DNA from: Algorimicrobium sp002414705
GTDB lineage: Bacteria > Bacteroidota > Bacteroidia > Flavobacteriales > Flavobacteriaceae
NCBI GenBank assembly: GCA_963972425.1
Contig: CAXAUF010000068.1
Span: forward strand, 1-11,727
Length of the DNA stretch: 11,727 nt
Reading direction: 5' to 3'
Notes under the pieces: model-generated
The model's database searches: none
What the model was told of the DNA's origin: nothing
The model's input: the letters and a program-made list of their open reading frames with translations, nothing else
Shown here: piece by piece, positions 5,645 through 11,727 of the stretch
Numbering within the stretch: position 1 is the stretch's first letter
Layout of the letters: each line of letters opens with the position of its first letter
Program-made: the position numbers and the translations under genes

Positions 5645-8020
5645 ATGAAAATAAACTACTGTCTAATAGTTATTTTGCTTTCGGCTTCATCATTTTCACA
5701 ACAGCGGAAAGCTTTCGAAAAATTTGATACAACAGGAATGGAAACTAGCATTTTGGTTCCACAGTCTCCAGTAGTAGATATTACAGCATACAATAGCAAA
5801 CCCATTAACACGTATAGGTTTTATCAAGCCTATAAAACCATTGCACAAAACGATTTTCAAGAACGCTTACAACCGCTTTCCAGTATTAAGAAAAAAAGTG
5901 AACAAAGTCATTTTACAAATACTATTCCTTTAGCTATTTTATATTCAGATTATGAATCTATCACAGAAAACGCACTTCGGAATCAAGCTGTAACGCGTGA
6001 CGCAAATGGCTCTTTAATTCGAAGAAACTCAAATGAAGTCATCTTTGAGCAAAACAGCATAGCCATTATTGCTCCTTTACGCAATAAACACAAAGGTTTA
6101 GAAACTACATTTGTTTTGACAGCAGATAATGTTTTTAACACGACAGAAAACGCTATCGCACAAATTGCTATAAATTTTGGAGATGGTCAAGATTTTAGAC
6201 CGATAAACATCGGTGAAAACACAAGAATTTCTTATCTCAATGATGGAAAAAAGACACTTACTTTTCAAATCACTTTAGATAATGGAACGATTATTAACCG
6301 TCAAGCAACTTTAGATATCACCTATTCCAATACCGATTTACAACGGAATTTTAATCGTGTAATTTCAACCTTCAATTCTACTATTACACCAGACCTTTCT
6401 ACTTATGGCGAAACCACATCTTATAACGGAACTGGAGAATATGAACTGTTTTTAAGTGCTGATAATATTTTAGATAAACCTATTATTTTAGTCGATGGTT
6501 TTGACCCAGATGATGGACGAGACATTGCTGGAATTTATGAATTACTAAATTTTGAACAAAATGGTACGACTTCCAATTTAGGCGATTTAGTTAGAGACGA
6601 AGGGTTTGATGTTGTTATATTAAATTTCCCAGTCTATACGCGAGCTGCCGATAACAAAGTTGTAGATGGTGGTGTCGATTTTATAGAGCGAAACGCCATG
6701 ATTTTAGTCGAATTAATAAATACCATTAACGCCCAAAAAATTGGCGTTGAAGAGAATGTGATTATTGGTCCTAGTATGGGTGGATTAATTTCTAGATACG
6801 CTTTAAACTATATGGAGAGTAATAGTTTAGACCATGAAACCAGACTGTGGATTTCTTTTGATGCACCGCATCATGGTGCTAATGTGCCCATTGGATTTCA
6901 ACATCAGTTTAATTTTTTAGCCTTTGGCTTGGATGATTTTGCCGTTTTAGGCGATCAAAACGTAGAAGAATTACAACCTATTATAGATGGTATGCTAACA
7001 TCTTCTGCTGCCAGACAAATGTTAGTTGATCAGTTTGAATCCCATATCACAAACAGTGATGGTGTAACCTTTAATAGCGCATTGGATTTACCACAAGAAC
7101 ATCCATTTAAAGCCATACTAGATTCAAGAATAAAAAATTTAACCAACTCTGGTTTTCCAGAATTAACCCGAAACATTACAATTAGTAACGGAAGTGGTGC
7201 AAACATACGATATCAAGATAACACAGCCTCTACTAACAATTTAAACCCTGGAAGTCGGATTCTAAATGCCAATATTGATGTTATTACAGGAGCGGAATTA
7301 AAAGCAGAAACACGCTTTACGCCCAATGCTGGAACACAAGTTTTTAGCAGTAAAGTTCATTTGGATTTTGCCTGGTGGTTTCCTTTAGCGAACGACCGCA
7401 TTAATAATGCCACATCAACAGCTCCTAGCTTTTCAAATGGCGTGGATGCTGCTTCTGGCGGATTATTTGATATTTTGAATTTAACTGCAGATTTATCAAC
7501 GGATGGATTGGTTGGCGATTTTCTAAATGCCTTGAGTACAGATTATTTTAATTTTATTCCAAGTGTGAGCTCCATGGCTTTTGAAATTACAAATAATGAG
7601 ATAAATTGGTTTCATACACCAAGCAACGTTACAACAGCTCGTGCAACCACCAACACAACACCTTTTGATGCCTGGTATATGCCAAATGAAAATGAACCAC
7701 ACGTTACTTTAACGCAACAAAACGTGGATTTTGCCATAAATGAAATTATTTTAGAAACTTTAGGCACAGATTCTTTTGATGGAAATTTTATAAAACTAGA
7801 ACAAAATCCGGTATTCCAAAACGTCACCATTTTATGTTCACAAGTTTATAAAAATTCAAAGGTATCTATTGTAGATGTTACTGGAAAACTTGTGTTGCAA
7901 TCAACAGTCGATTTAAACCAACGCACAACGATTCCGTTTCAACTGTCTTCTGGTTTATATATATTAAATATTGAAAGAGAAGGTAATCCGATTTTAAGAA
8001 CAAAATTATTGGTTAAATAA
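5645..8020 (+). CDS. Secreted alpha/beta hydrolase (esterase/lipase-like) with T9SS type A sorting domain
   Basis: A 791-residue protein. Residues 1-19 are a Sec signal peptide (MKINYCLIVILLSASSFSQ). Residues about 20-275 form an N-terminal region I cannot assign, probably beta-rich. The hydrolase domain begins with PIILVDGFDPDDGRD (from 279), the strand and oxyanion-hole-like region. The nucleophile elbow GPSMG has Ser377, and DAPHHGANVPIG (406 onward) follows. The final His may be H686 in NENEPHVTL; that choice, and the acid residue, are inference. Residues about 714-791 match a T9SS type A C-terminal domain: VSIVDVTGKLVLQ, a SGLYILNIEREG segment and a basic end, KLLVK. It would be exported by Sec, moved across the outer membrane by SprA, then processed or anchored. 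The substrate (ester, lipid or other) cannot be read from sequence. It is transcribed alone and is convergent with rsmG. Confidence 0.82.
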   Translation: MKINYCLIVILLSASSFSQQRKAFEKFDTTGMETSILVPQSPVVDITAYNSKPINTYRFYQAYKTIAQNDFQERLQPLSSIKKKSEQSHFTNTIPLAILYSDYESITENALRNQAVTRDANGSLIRRNSNEVIFEQNSIAIIAPLRNKHKGLETTFVLTADNVFNTTENAIAQIAINFGDGQDFRPINIGENTRISYLNDGKKTLTFQITLDNGTIINRQATLDITYSNTDLQRNFNRVISTFNSTITPDLSTYGETTSYNGTGEYELFLSADNILDKPIILVDGFDPDDGRDIAGIYELLNFEQNGTTSNLGDLVRDEGFDVVILNFPVYTRAADNKVVDGGVDFIERNAMILVELINTINAQKIGVEENVIIGPSMGGLISRYALNYMESNSLDHETRLWISFDAPHHGANVPIGFQHQFNFLAFGLDDFAVLGDQNVEELQPIIDGMLTSSAARQMLVDQFESHITNSDGVTFNSALDLPQEHPFKAILDSRIKNLTNSGFPELTRNITISNGSGANIRYQDNTASTNNLNPGSRILNANIDVITGAELKAETRFTPNAGTQVFSSKVHLDFAWWFPLANDRINNATSTAPSFSNGVDAASGGLFDILNLTADLSTDGLVGDFLNALSTDYFNFIPSVSSMAFEITNNEINWFHTPSNVTTARATTNTTPFDAWYMPNENEPHVTLTQQNVDFAINEIILETLGTDSFDGNFIKLEQNPVFQNVTILCSQVYKNSKVSIVDVTGKLVLQSTVDLNQRTTIPFQLSSGLYILNIEREGNPILRTKLLVK

Positions 8021-8052
8021 AGAAACGGAATGTAGTGGATTTTGATAAAATT

Positions 8053-8104
8053 CGTCAATTCGAGTGAATTTTACGATTGAAAAAAGTAAAATTTGTATCG
8101 AGAA
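8053..8104 (+). repeat. Palindromic repeat unit R1
   Basis: The left flank is CGTCAATTCGAGTG. The core is an 8-bp perfect inverted repeat, AATTTTAC (8067-8074) and GTAAAATT (8086-8093), around an 11-base loop. The right flank is GTATCGAGAA (8095-8104). The flanks match the units at 11415-11727, while the core sequence is unique to this copy. R1 lies 32 bases after the hydrolase stop and faces R2. Confidence 0.85.
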
Positions 8105-8126
8105 TAAGAATTTGTTCTTTAAATTA

Positions 8127-8173
8127 GTTCTCGATACGATTTGTTCGTACCTCAAAAATCACTCGAACTGACG
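8127..8173 (-). repeat. Palindromic repeat unit R2 (inverted relative to R1)
   Basis: On the minus strand it reads CGTCAGTTCGAGTGA, then a core containing TGAGGTACGAACAAAT, then CGTATCGAGAAC. The core is the same type as R3 and R6, with one base changed in the left stem arm (ATTTTT instead of ATTTGT). An extra G-C pair is gained at the base of the stem (GATTT/AAATC). R1 and R2 together form a head-to-head inverted pair with a small central hairpin, AAGAA-TTTG-TTCTT (8106-8119). Confidence 0.85.
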
Positions 8174-8203
8174 TTTCGTTTTATTTTCTAATCCAATATT
8201 AAT

Positions 8204-8240
8204 ATCAAAAAGCTCCGAAGTAAATTCGGAGCTTTTTGAT
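8204..8240. terminator. Bidirectional intrinsic terminator between the hydrolase gene and rsmG
   Basis: A perfect 16-bp stem pairs ATCAAAAAGCTCCGAA (8204-8219) with TTCGGAGCTTTTTGAT (8225-8240) around the loop GTAAA. GC-rich pairs sit next to the loop and T-runs follow on both strands. It is placed between two convergent genes, 36 bases beyond the rsmG stop, and should end transcription from both sides. Confidence 0.92.
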
Positions 8241-8276
8241 TGTTTATACATTTGATTCTGAATAATTTCAAAAAAG

Positions 8277-8906
8277 TTATCCCTTAAATTTAATGGGTAA
8301 ATGAACCACCTTTTTAGTATCGAAAAATGCTTCTGAATAAAAATCTGAAATGTTATAAATGGTGGCTGTTCTATAATCTTGAAGCTCTTCAGATAAATCG
8401 CCTCCTTTTAAATAGAGAATGCCATTTTTAAGATCATGATTTTGTTTTTTGGCCACGCGTCCTTTTATCCAATGCACAAAAGTTGGCATAGCTGCAACGG
8501 CTCTACTAATTATAAAATCATAGGTATCTTTAATGTCTTCAACGCGAGTGTGTGTGGTTTTTACATTGGTTAATTCTAAACCAGCAACAACCTCATCCAC
8601 CACTTTCAACTTTTTAGCAATACTATCCACCAAATGAAACGAACATTCTGGAAATAAAATAGCCAACGGAATGCCTGGAAATCCACCACCAGTTCCAACA
8701 TCCATCAATTTGGTTCCGGGCTTAAATTCTATCACCTTCGCAATAGCTAAAGCATGTAAAACGTGACGTAAATACAACTCATCAATATCTTTTCTGGACA
8801 CCACATTAATCTTCAAATTCCAGTCTTGATATAAGGTTTCCAATAGCGTAAATTTGGCAATCTGATCGTCTGTTAAGTTTGGGAAATACTTTAAAATAAG
8901 CTCCAT
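8277..8906 (-). CDS. rsmG: 16S rRNA (guanine-527-N7)-methyltransferase RsmG
   Basis: A 209-residue protein, full length for RsmG (GidB). It methylates N7 of G527 in 16S rRNA using S-adenosylmethionine; loss in other bacteria gives low-level streptomycin resistance. Visible are the family N-terminus with WNLKINVVSRKD (29-40) and ELYLRHVLHAL (43-53), the SAM-binding loop LMDVGTGGGFPGIPLAI (67-83), HLVDS (91-95) with the acidic residue expected to contact the SAM ribose, and FIISRAVA (131-138). A C-terminal LYLKGG segment also fits. The start at 8906 gives the standard MELILKYFP N-terminus. It is convergent with the hydrolase gene and divergent from the desaturase gene, so it is probably monocistronic, with a promoter box at 8923-8930. 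Confidence 0.96.
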   Translation of the reverse strand: MELILKYFPNLTDDQIAKFTLLETLYQDWNLKINVVSRKDIDELYLRHVLHALAIAKVIEFKPGTKLMDVGTGGGFPGIPLAILFPECSFHLVDSIAKKLKVVDEVVAGLELTNVKTTHTRVEDIKDTYDFIISRAVAAMPTFVHWIKGRVAKKQNHDLKNGILYLKGGDLSEELQDYRTATIYNISDFYSEAFFDTKKVVHLPIKFKG

Positions 8907-8922
8907 ATTCGAATATTTTCGA

Positions 8923-8930
8923 CAAAAGTA
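8923..8930 (-). promoter_or_regulatory. rsmG promoter, Bacteroidota -7 box
   Basis: Minus-strand TACTTTTG is a perfect TAnnTTTG match, 16 bases upstream of the rsmG ATG, implying a very short leader. No -33 TTTG was found at normal spacing. Confidence 0.5.
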
Positions 8931-8988
8931 GGTAATTTTTTGTGCATATTTTTATGAAAACTTTGTGTTCATAACGGCTCATTATAAT

Positions 8989-8996
8989 TATCTTTG
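8989..8996 (+). promoter_or_regulatory. Desaturase promoter, Bacteroidota -7 box
   Basis: TATCTTTG followed by C is a perfect TAnnTTTG match, 52 bases upstream of the desaturase ATG, in the 142-base divergent spacer with rsmG. A TTTG at 8962-8965 could serve as the -33 element, though its 23-base spacing is longer than usual. The promoter probably drives both the desaturase and the aminotransferase. Confidence 0.6.
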
Positions 8997-9048
8997 CCTA
9001 AATGTGTAGTTTCGTCTTTGTGCGTTAGTACATTTTAAATGATAGAGC

Positions 9049-10143
9049 ATGACAAATAAAACCCTTTCTTTCTCAAGAAATGATTCTGCAAAATTTTTCA
9101 GAACATTAAACAAACGTGTAAACGATTATTTTAAAGATAACGACATAAAAAAAACAGGTAATTGGACTTTATACATAAAAGCCATGATCATGTTCACCCT
9201 TCTTTTAGGACCATTAGTTCTTTTATTAACAGTTAATTTACCAGGATGGGCTCAAGTTATAGCCATGGTTATTACGGGTATTGGAATTGCAGGTGTTGGT
9301 ATGAATGTGATGCATGATGCAAATCATGGATCATTTTCTAGTAAAAAATGGGTAAATACATTAATGGGAAGTAGTATCCATATTTTAGCTGGAAACGATT
9401 ACAACTGGAAAGTACAACACAACGTTTTACACCATACCTATACTAATATTCAAGGGCATGATGAAGATATTGATGCAGGACGTATTATCCGTTTTTCTAA
9501 ACATGCTAAGTGGTCAAAAATTCACCAATACCAAAAATATTATGCATTTCTACTGTATGGTTTATTAACGGTTAATTGGGCAATTACTACCGATTTTAAA
9601 CAAACCTACATATACCTCAAGCGTAAATTATCGTATGGTGATTTTCCAAACCCAGCAACCCAATGGACCAAGCTAATTATTGGTAAAATAATTTACTACT
9701 CAATATGGGTCGTACTTCCATTAGCATTAGGATATGCCTGGTGGCAAGTATTAATTGGTTTTTTCATTATGCATTATACAGCAGGAATTATATTGAGTGT
9801 TATTTTCCAATTAGCGCACGTTATGCCAAATACGGAAATGCCATTACCTGATGAAAATGGTAATATGAAAAATACCTGGGCAATTCACCAATTATTTACC
9901 ACATCTAATTTTTCACCTAAAAGTTGGATGGTTGAGTTTTATACAGGTGGATTAAACAGACAAGTAGAACATCATTTATTTTCTCATATCAGTCACGTGC
10001 ATTATAAGAATATTGCTAATATTGTAAGAGAAACAGCACATGAATTCAGCCTTCCTTATAATGAATACAATTCTATTTGGACGGCTATTGCAGAACACTA
10101 CAACCAATTAAAAGTACTTGGCACAAAACCAAGTATGGCGTAA
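9049..10143 (+). CDS. Membrane fatty acid desaturase (front-end / QxxHH type, no cytochrome b5 domain)
   Basis: A 364-residue integral membrane di-iron desaturase of the fatty acid desaturase (PF00487) family. It would insert a double bond into an acyl chain, using O2 and an external electron donor. The three histidine boxes are visible: HDANH (89-93), HNVLHH (124-129) and QVEHH (305-309). Glutamine replacing the first His of the third box is typical of front-end (delta-5/delta-6-like) and linoleoyl-CoA desaturases. Hydrophobic segments are at about 43-63, 67-88, 165-180 and two between 210 and 255. There is no fused cytochrome b5 domain, unlike eukaryotic front-end enzymes, so a separate ferredoxin or cytochrome must supply electrons. 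Regiospecificity and substrate cannot be read from sequence. It is probably cotranscribed with the aminotransferase 33 bases downstream. Confidence 0.88.
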   Translation: MTNKTLSFSRNDSAKFFRTLNKRVNDYFKDNDIKKTGNWTLYIKAMIMFTLLLGPLVLLLTVNLPGWAQVIAMVITGIGIAGVGMNVMHDANHGSFSSKKWVNTLMGSSIHILAGNDYNWKVQHNVLHHTYTNIQGHDEDIDAGRIIRFSKHAKWSKIHQYQKYYAFLLYGLLTVNWAITTDFKQTYIYLKRKLSYGDFPNPATQWTKLIIGKIIYYSIWVVLPLALGYAWWQVLIGFFIMHYTAGIILSVIFQLAHVMPNTEMPLPDENGNMKNTWAIHQLFTTSNFSPKSWMVEFYTGGLNRQVEHHLFSHISHVHYKNIANIVRETAHEFSLPYNEYNSIWTAIAEHYNQLKVLGTKPSMA

Positions 10144-10176
10144 TTTTTATTTACTTTTTTAAAAAGATAGATCTAC

Positions 10177-11364
10177 ATGAATGTTCTTTCAGATAGAGTT
10201 TTAAACATGGCCACGTCTGCCACGTTAGCTATGGCAGCAAAAACCCGCGAATTACGTGCGGAAGGCAAAGATATTATTGGGTTAAGTTTGGGTGAACCAG
10301 ATTTCAATACGCCAGATTATATTAAAGAAGCAGCCATTCAGGCTATTCATGATAATTACAGTTCGTACACACCAGTTGATGGCTATGTAGAATTGAAACA
10401 AGCTATTATCACCAAATTTAAACGAGATAATAACGTAACATATACCTTACCACAGATTGTAGTGTCTACTGGTGCTAAACAGGCACTTTATAATGTAGCA
10501 CAAGTGATGATTAATCCGGGTGATGAAGTTATTTTACCCTGTCCGTATTGGGTTAGTTATGCAGATATAGTTGAACTTGCAGAAGGTGTTCCGGTTGAAG
10601 TACCAACCAGTATTGCTACCGATTTTAAAATGACACCTGCACAATTAGAAGCCGCTATTACACCCAAAACAAAAATGATTTGGTACAGCTCACCTTGCAA
10701 CCCAAGTGGTTCGCTTTATAGCAAAGCCGAATTGCGTGCTTTGGCTGATGTACTTCAAAAATATCCAAACATTTATGTGGTTTCAGATGAAATCTATGAA
10801 CATATCAACTTCACCGAAGAAGGTCATGCAAGTATGGCACAGTTTCCTGATATGTTTGATAGAACCATAACTATAAACGGTGTTTCCAAAGCCTTTGCTA
10901 TGACGGGCTGGCGAATTGGTTATTTAGGTGCGCCAGAAAACATAGCACGCGCTTGCAACAAAATGCAAGGTCAGGTTACAAGTGGTGCCAACAGTATTGC
11001 GCAACGTGCAGTTATTACAGCTTTAAACGAATCACCAACACGAGTAAAATTCATGGTAGATGAATTTAAAATTCGTCGGGATTTGGTGTTAACCTTATTA
11101 AATGATGTGCCTGGATTTATCAATAACACACCTGAAGGTGCGTTTTATGTATTTCCAAATATTTCGGCTTTCTTTGGAAAAACGTTAAAAGGAACACCCA
11201 TAAATAATGCAACAGATTTCTCCTTATTCTTATTAGAACATGCCTTGGTAGCAACCGTTACAGGTGATGCCTTTGGCGATCCAAATTGCATTCGCTTATC
11301 GTATGCGGCTAGTCAGGCACAAATTATAGAGGCTATTAAGCGTATTAAAGAGGCAGTATCCTAA
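10177..11364 (+). CDS. Pyridoxal-phosphate aminotransferase, class I (aspartate aminotransferase-like)
   Basis: A 395-residue fold-type I PLP enzyme resembling the Ib-subgroup aspartate aminotransferases that convert aspartate plus 2-oxoglutarate to oxaloacetate plus glutamate. Visible are the N-terminal GLSLGEPDFNTP (35-46), STGAKQALYN (97-106, PLP phosphate contact), CNPSG (174-178, with Asn175 near the PLP ring), SDEIYEH (203-209, with Asp204 and Tyr207 contacting PLP), the Schiff-base Lys238 in NGVSKAFAMTGWRIGY (234-249) and a C-terminal CIRLSYAAS containing the carboxylate-binding Arg. Length is normal. Subgroup Ib members also include prephenate or other amino-acid aminotransferases, so specificity is inferred. 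It starts 33 bases after the desaturase stop; a near-match TACTTTTT (10152-10159) could be a weak internal promoter. No intrinsic terminator follows; the repeat cluster begins 50 bases after the stop. Confidence 0.92.
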   Translation: MNVLSDRVLNMATSATLAMAAKTRELRAEGKDIIGLSLGEPDFNTPDYIKEAAIQAIHDNYSSYTPVDGYVELKQAIITKFKRDNNVTYTLPQIVVSTGAKQALYNVAQVMINPGDEVILPCPYWVSYADIVELAEGVPVEVPTSIATDFKMTPAQLEAAITPKTKMIWYSSPCNPSGSLYSKAELRALADVLQKYPNIYVVSDEIYEHINFTEEGHASMAQFPDMFDRTITINGVSKAFAMTGWRIGYLGAPENIARACNKMQGQVTSGANSIAQRAVITALNESPTRVKFMVDEFKIRRDLVLTLLNDVPGFINNTPEGAFYVFPNISAFFGKTLKGTPINNATDFSLFLLEHALVATVTGDAFGDPNCIRLSYAASQAQIIEAIKRIKEAVS

Positions 11365-11414
11365 ATTTTTAATAGTCTTTATAAGCTTAAATAGATTTTA
11401 GAGACCAGAACACC

Positions 11415-11457
11415 CGTCAGCTCGAGTGATTTGTGAGGTACGAACAAATGGTATCGA
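11415..11457 (+). repeat. Palindromic repeat unit R3
   Basis: The left flank is CGTCAGCTCGAGTG. The core is ATTTGT (11429-11434) and ACAAAT (11444-11449) around GAGGTACGA. The right flank, GTATCGA, is cut short where it meets R4. Core type is shared with R6 and, with one change, R2. Confidence 0.88.
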
Positions 11458-11459
11458 CA

Positions 11460-11514
11460 TCTCGATACAATTTTTTTCCTTGCTTCCGCAGTAAAAAAAT
11501 CACTCGACGTGACG
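11460..11514 (-). repeat. Palindromic repeat unit R4 (inverted relative to R3)
   Basis: On the minus strand it reads CGTCACGTCGAGTG, then the core ATTTTTTT ... AAAAAAAT (8-bp arms, at 11493-11500 and 11470-11477) with a 15-base loop containing TGCGGAAGCA, then GTATCGAGA. The core sequence is unlike the other units. Its start abuts R3, so the junction forms GTATCGA-CATC-TCGATAC. Confidence 0.85.
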
Positions 11515-11558
11515 GGGCTACATATATTCTTAATTTCTCTTTTTTAATTAGGTCTGAA

Positions 11559-11600
11559 CGTCAGCTCGAGTGATTTGGCTTTGGCCAAATGGTATCGAGA
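11559..11600 (+). repeat. Palindromic repeat unit R5
   Basis: CGTCAGCTCGAGTG is followed by a 7-bp core hairpin, ATTTGGC (11573-11579) and GCCAAAT (11584-11590) with loop TTTG, then GGTATCGAGA. Relative to the R3/R6 core, both stem arms change in step, so pairing is kept. Confidence 0.88.
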
Positions 11601-11625
11601 GCCAAGTGATTACTTCAATTTAAAA

Positions 11626-11672
11626 CGTCAGTTCGAGTGATTTGTGAGGCACGAACAAATGGTATCGAGAAC
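11626..11672 (+). repeat. Palindromic repeat unit R6
   Basis: This is the most complete consensus copy: CGTCAGTTCGAGTG, core ATTTGT (11640-11645) and ACAAAT (11655-11660) around a 9-base loop differing from R3 by one base, then GGTATCGAGAAC. It is in the same orientation as R5, 67 bases after the R5 start. Confidence 0.9.
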
Positions 11673-11684
11673 ATCGAAAAAACC

Positions 11685-11727
11685 CGTCAGTTCGAGTGCT
11701 AGTTTAGAGTGCAACGGCAAACTAGTG
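11685..11727 (+). repeat. Palindromic repeat unit R7 (cut by window edge)
   Basis: CGTCAGTTCGAGTG is followed by a new core, CTAGTTT (11699-11705) and AAACTAG (11719-11725), 7 bp perfect around a 13-base loop. The expected right flank (GTATCGAGAAC) lies beyond the window. It starts 59 bases after R6. Confidence 0.8.

Larger units (their letters stand above)
11365..11727. other. Intergenic repeat cluster downstream of the aminotransferase
   Basis: No gene was found in these 363 bases. After about 50 AT-rich bases, the rest is made of repeat units R3 to R7 (listed separately) with AT-rich spacers at 11515-11558 and 11601-11625. Orientation is +, -, +, +, +. The cluster continues past the window edge. 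Confidence 0.85.

Noticed and set aside
7612..7830. Minus-strand open frame of 72 codons inside the hydrolase gene
   Set aside because: It is antisense to the end of the hydrolase and the start of its sorting domain; no recognisable product or promoter.
8041..8180. Insertion sequence ends
   Set aside because: The inverted pair R1/R2 could look like terminal inverted repeats, but only 22 bases lie between the units and no transposase is encoded.
11415..11727. CRISPR array
   Set aside because: The constant parts flank variable stretches, but units occur in both orientations, the variable parts are self-complementary, spacing is irregular and no cas gene is present.
11415..11727. Integron attC sites
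   Set aside because: Conserved ends around a variable palindrome resemble attC structurally, but there is no GTTRRRY-type core site, no cassette genes between units and no integrase.

Overview
The window reads as chromosomal DNA of a marine-type member of the Flavobacteriaceae (Bacteroidota). The evidence is low GC content, Bacteroidota-type -7 promoter boxes (TAnnTTTG) ahead of several genes, an Na+-translocating NADH:quinone reductase (nqr) locus, a type IX secretion (T9SS) plug protein and a secreted hydrolase with a T9SS C-terminal sorting domain. All intact genes belong to recognisable families. No tRNA, rRNA, IS element, phage gene or CRISPR array was seen.

Layout. Positions 1-1554 (minus strand) hold the start of nqrB, cut by the window edge, and complete nqrA; they are read nqrA then nqrB from a promoter near 1625. 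Diverging from nqrA on the plus strand are a T9SS plug (DUF5103) protein (1750-3003) and apaG (3099-3485). A 399-bp gap follows; it contains a minus-strand reading frame interrupted by one amber codon and then the pruA promoter. pruA (3885-5513) ends at a strong intrinsic terminator. Next comes a secreted alpha/beta hydrolase (5645-8020), convergent with rsmG (8277-8906, minus). The space between them holds an inverted pair of repeats and a 16-bp bidirectional terminator. Divergent from rsmG are a membrane fatty-acid desaturase (9049-10143) and a class I aminotransferase (10177-11364), 33 bp apart and probably cotranscribed. The last 310 bases are a cluster of at least five more copies of the same repeat, running off the window.

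How the genes relate. nqrA/nqrB belong to the sodium-pumping respiratory complex. pruA performs the last step of proline catabolism, yielding glutamate, which could feed aspartate-type transamination by the aminotransferase. The hydrolase has both a Sec signal peptide and a T9SS sorting domain, and the DUF5103 protein belongs to the family that occludes the SprA translocon, so the window holds one T9SS machinery component and one probable cargo. rsmG and apaG are housekeeping genes.

The most interesting non-coding signal is the repeat family: seven units (8053-8173 and 11415-11727) with conserved outer segments, CGTCAGTTCGAGTG and GTATCGAGAAC, around a centre whose sequence differs between units yet keeps inverted-repeat arms. 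Five different centres were found among the seven units. This suggests selection on, or mobilisation through, the folded structure.
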